A stretch of 7,890 nucleotides of DNA from Pseudomonadota bacterium (GTDB lineage Bacteria > Pseudomonadota > Alphaproteobacteria > Sphingomonadales > Sphingomonadaceae). The notes beneath the pieces were generated by a model that made no database searches, was not told the DNA's origin, and was given only the letters and a program-made list of their open reading frames with translations. Positions 7,472-7,890 of the stretch are shown here, in pieces (position 1 is the first letter of the stretch; each line of letters begins with the position of its first letter). The DNA lies in the NCBI GenBank assembly GCA_023390415.1, contig JAEWCW010000032.1, positions 1-7,890 on the forward strand, given 5' to 3'. Made by a program: the position numbers and the translations under genes.

Positions 7472-7890
7472 ATGCAGATGCTTGCACGCAATGGATCGAC
7501 GACCGAGGCCGTCAACGCGCTGACCGAGAAGGAGAAGCAGACGCTTCGCCTGCTCCTCGCCGGGCACGACGCCAAGTCGATGGCGCGCGCGCTCGATCTC
7601 TCGGTCCACACGGTCAACGAGCGGCTTCGCGATGCCCGCCGCAAATTGTCGGTGTCGAGCAGCAAGGCGGCGGCGCGGCTGCTGCGCGAGGCGGAGGGCC
7701 GAGATGGGGGCGCGCCCCCCGAAAGCCTCGGGGACAAGGATATCGGGGATGAAGGCGCCGCCGCGGCGGTGCAGCAGGGCGCCGAGCCCAGCGCGTTCCC
7801 CTTTGCGACGTCTCGCAAGGCCTGGGCGATCGGAGGACTGACGATGATCTCGCTCGCCGCAATCGCAGCGCTCGCACTCACTGCGGCGCC
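7472..7890 (+). CDS. GerE/LuxR-type HTH regulator with C-terminal membrane segment, cut by the window edge
   Basis: The frame is open from ATG 7472 to the window end (139 codons); an in-frame TAG at 7460-7462 limits how far upstream it can start, and ATG 7478 is an alternative. Residues of about 17-75 form a GerE-type DNA-binding domain: LTEKEKQTLRLLLAGHDAK, then SMARALDLSVHTVNERLRDARRKL, with the typical S-x-x-T-V-x-x-R/E-x-x recognition helix. An acidic, Ala-rich linker follows. A hydrophobic segment starts near residue 118 (WAIGGLTMISLAAIAALALTAA), so the protein is probably anchored in the inner membrane with its DNA-binding domain in the cytoplasm. No receiver or autoinducer domain precedes the HTH. 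I associate this layout with Sphingomonadales. The ribosome binding site is weak, and a GC-rich hairpin lies just upstream. Confidence 0.88.
   Translation, partial: MQMLARNGSTTEAVNALTEKEKQTLRLLLAGHDAKSMARALDLSVHTVNERLRDARRKLSVSSSKAAARLLREAEGRDGGAPPESLGDKDIGDEGAAAAVQQGAEPSAFPFATSRKAWAIGGLTMISLAAIAALALTAA

Noticed and set aside
7131..7487. N-terminal extension of the membrane protein to 7487
   Set aside because: It would translate through the operator palindromes; the ATG at 7130 has a good ribosome binding site and the extension has no recognisable domain.

Overview
The window looks like chromosome of a GC-rich alphaproteobacterium, most likely a sphingomonad. Support comes from the strong G/C preference at third codon positions, the sequence style of ThiC, and a small GerE-type regulator with a C-terminal membrane anchor of the kind I associate with Sphingomonadales. 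The lineage is inferred from familiarity, not from a search.

Layout. (1) Positions 1-896, minus strand: three small genes, a secreted Ala-rich protein, a C-tail-anchored 101-residue protein, and the start of a third protein overlapping it by ATGA. (2) Positions 965-3600, plus strand: a TPP riboswitch, thiC, and a DUF2199-type gene that overlaps the thiC stop and seems to begin with CTG. Near its 3' end thiC carries an in-frame 87-nt insertion associated with a three-stem palindromic structure. (3) Positions 3701-4225: an isochorismatase-family cysteine hydrolase. (4) Positions 4226-5949: a compositionally different insert. It holds an AT-richer leader and two genes overlapping by GTGA: a zinc-ribbon protein with a C-terminal nucleoside-deoxyribosyltransferase/TIR-like domain, and a PD-(D/E)XK nuclease-like protein. 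(5) Positions 5949-6356: a VOC (glyoxalase-fold) gene starting on the last base of the nuclease stop codon. (6) Positions 6361-7212, minus strand: a four-helix membrane protein and a winged-helix regulator (ATGA overlap), preceded by three copies of a CTTTCCAA-type palindrome that are probably the regulator's own operators. (7) Positions 7421-7890, plus strand: a promoter candidate, a leader hairpin and a GerE/LuxR-type regulator with a membrane anchor, cut by the window edge.

Working together. The riboswitch would shut off thiC (HMP-P synthesis for thiamine) when TPP is plentiful, and the coupled DUF2199 gene probably follows it. The nucleotide-hydrolase-like and nuclease-like pair in region 4 is the best candidate for an undescribed system, plausibly anti-phage defence, but that role is inferred from domain types and foreign composition only. 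Region 6 reads as a self-contained autoregulated two-gene unit.
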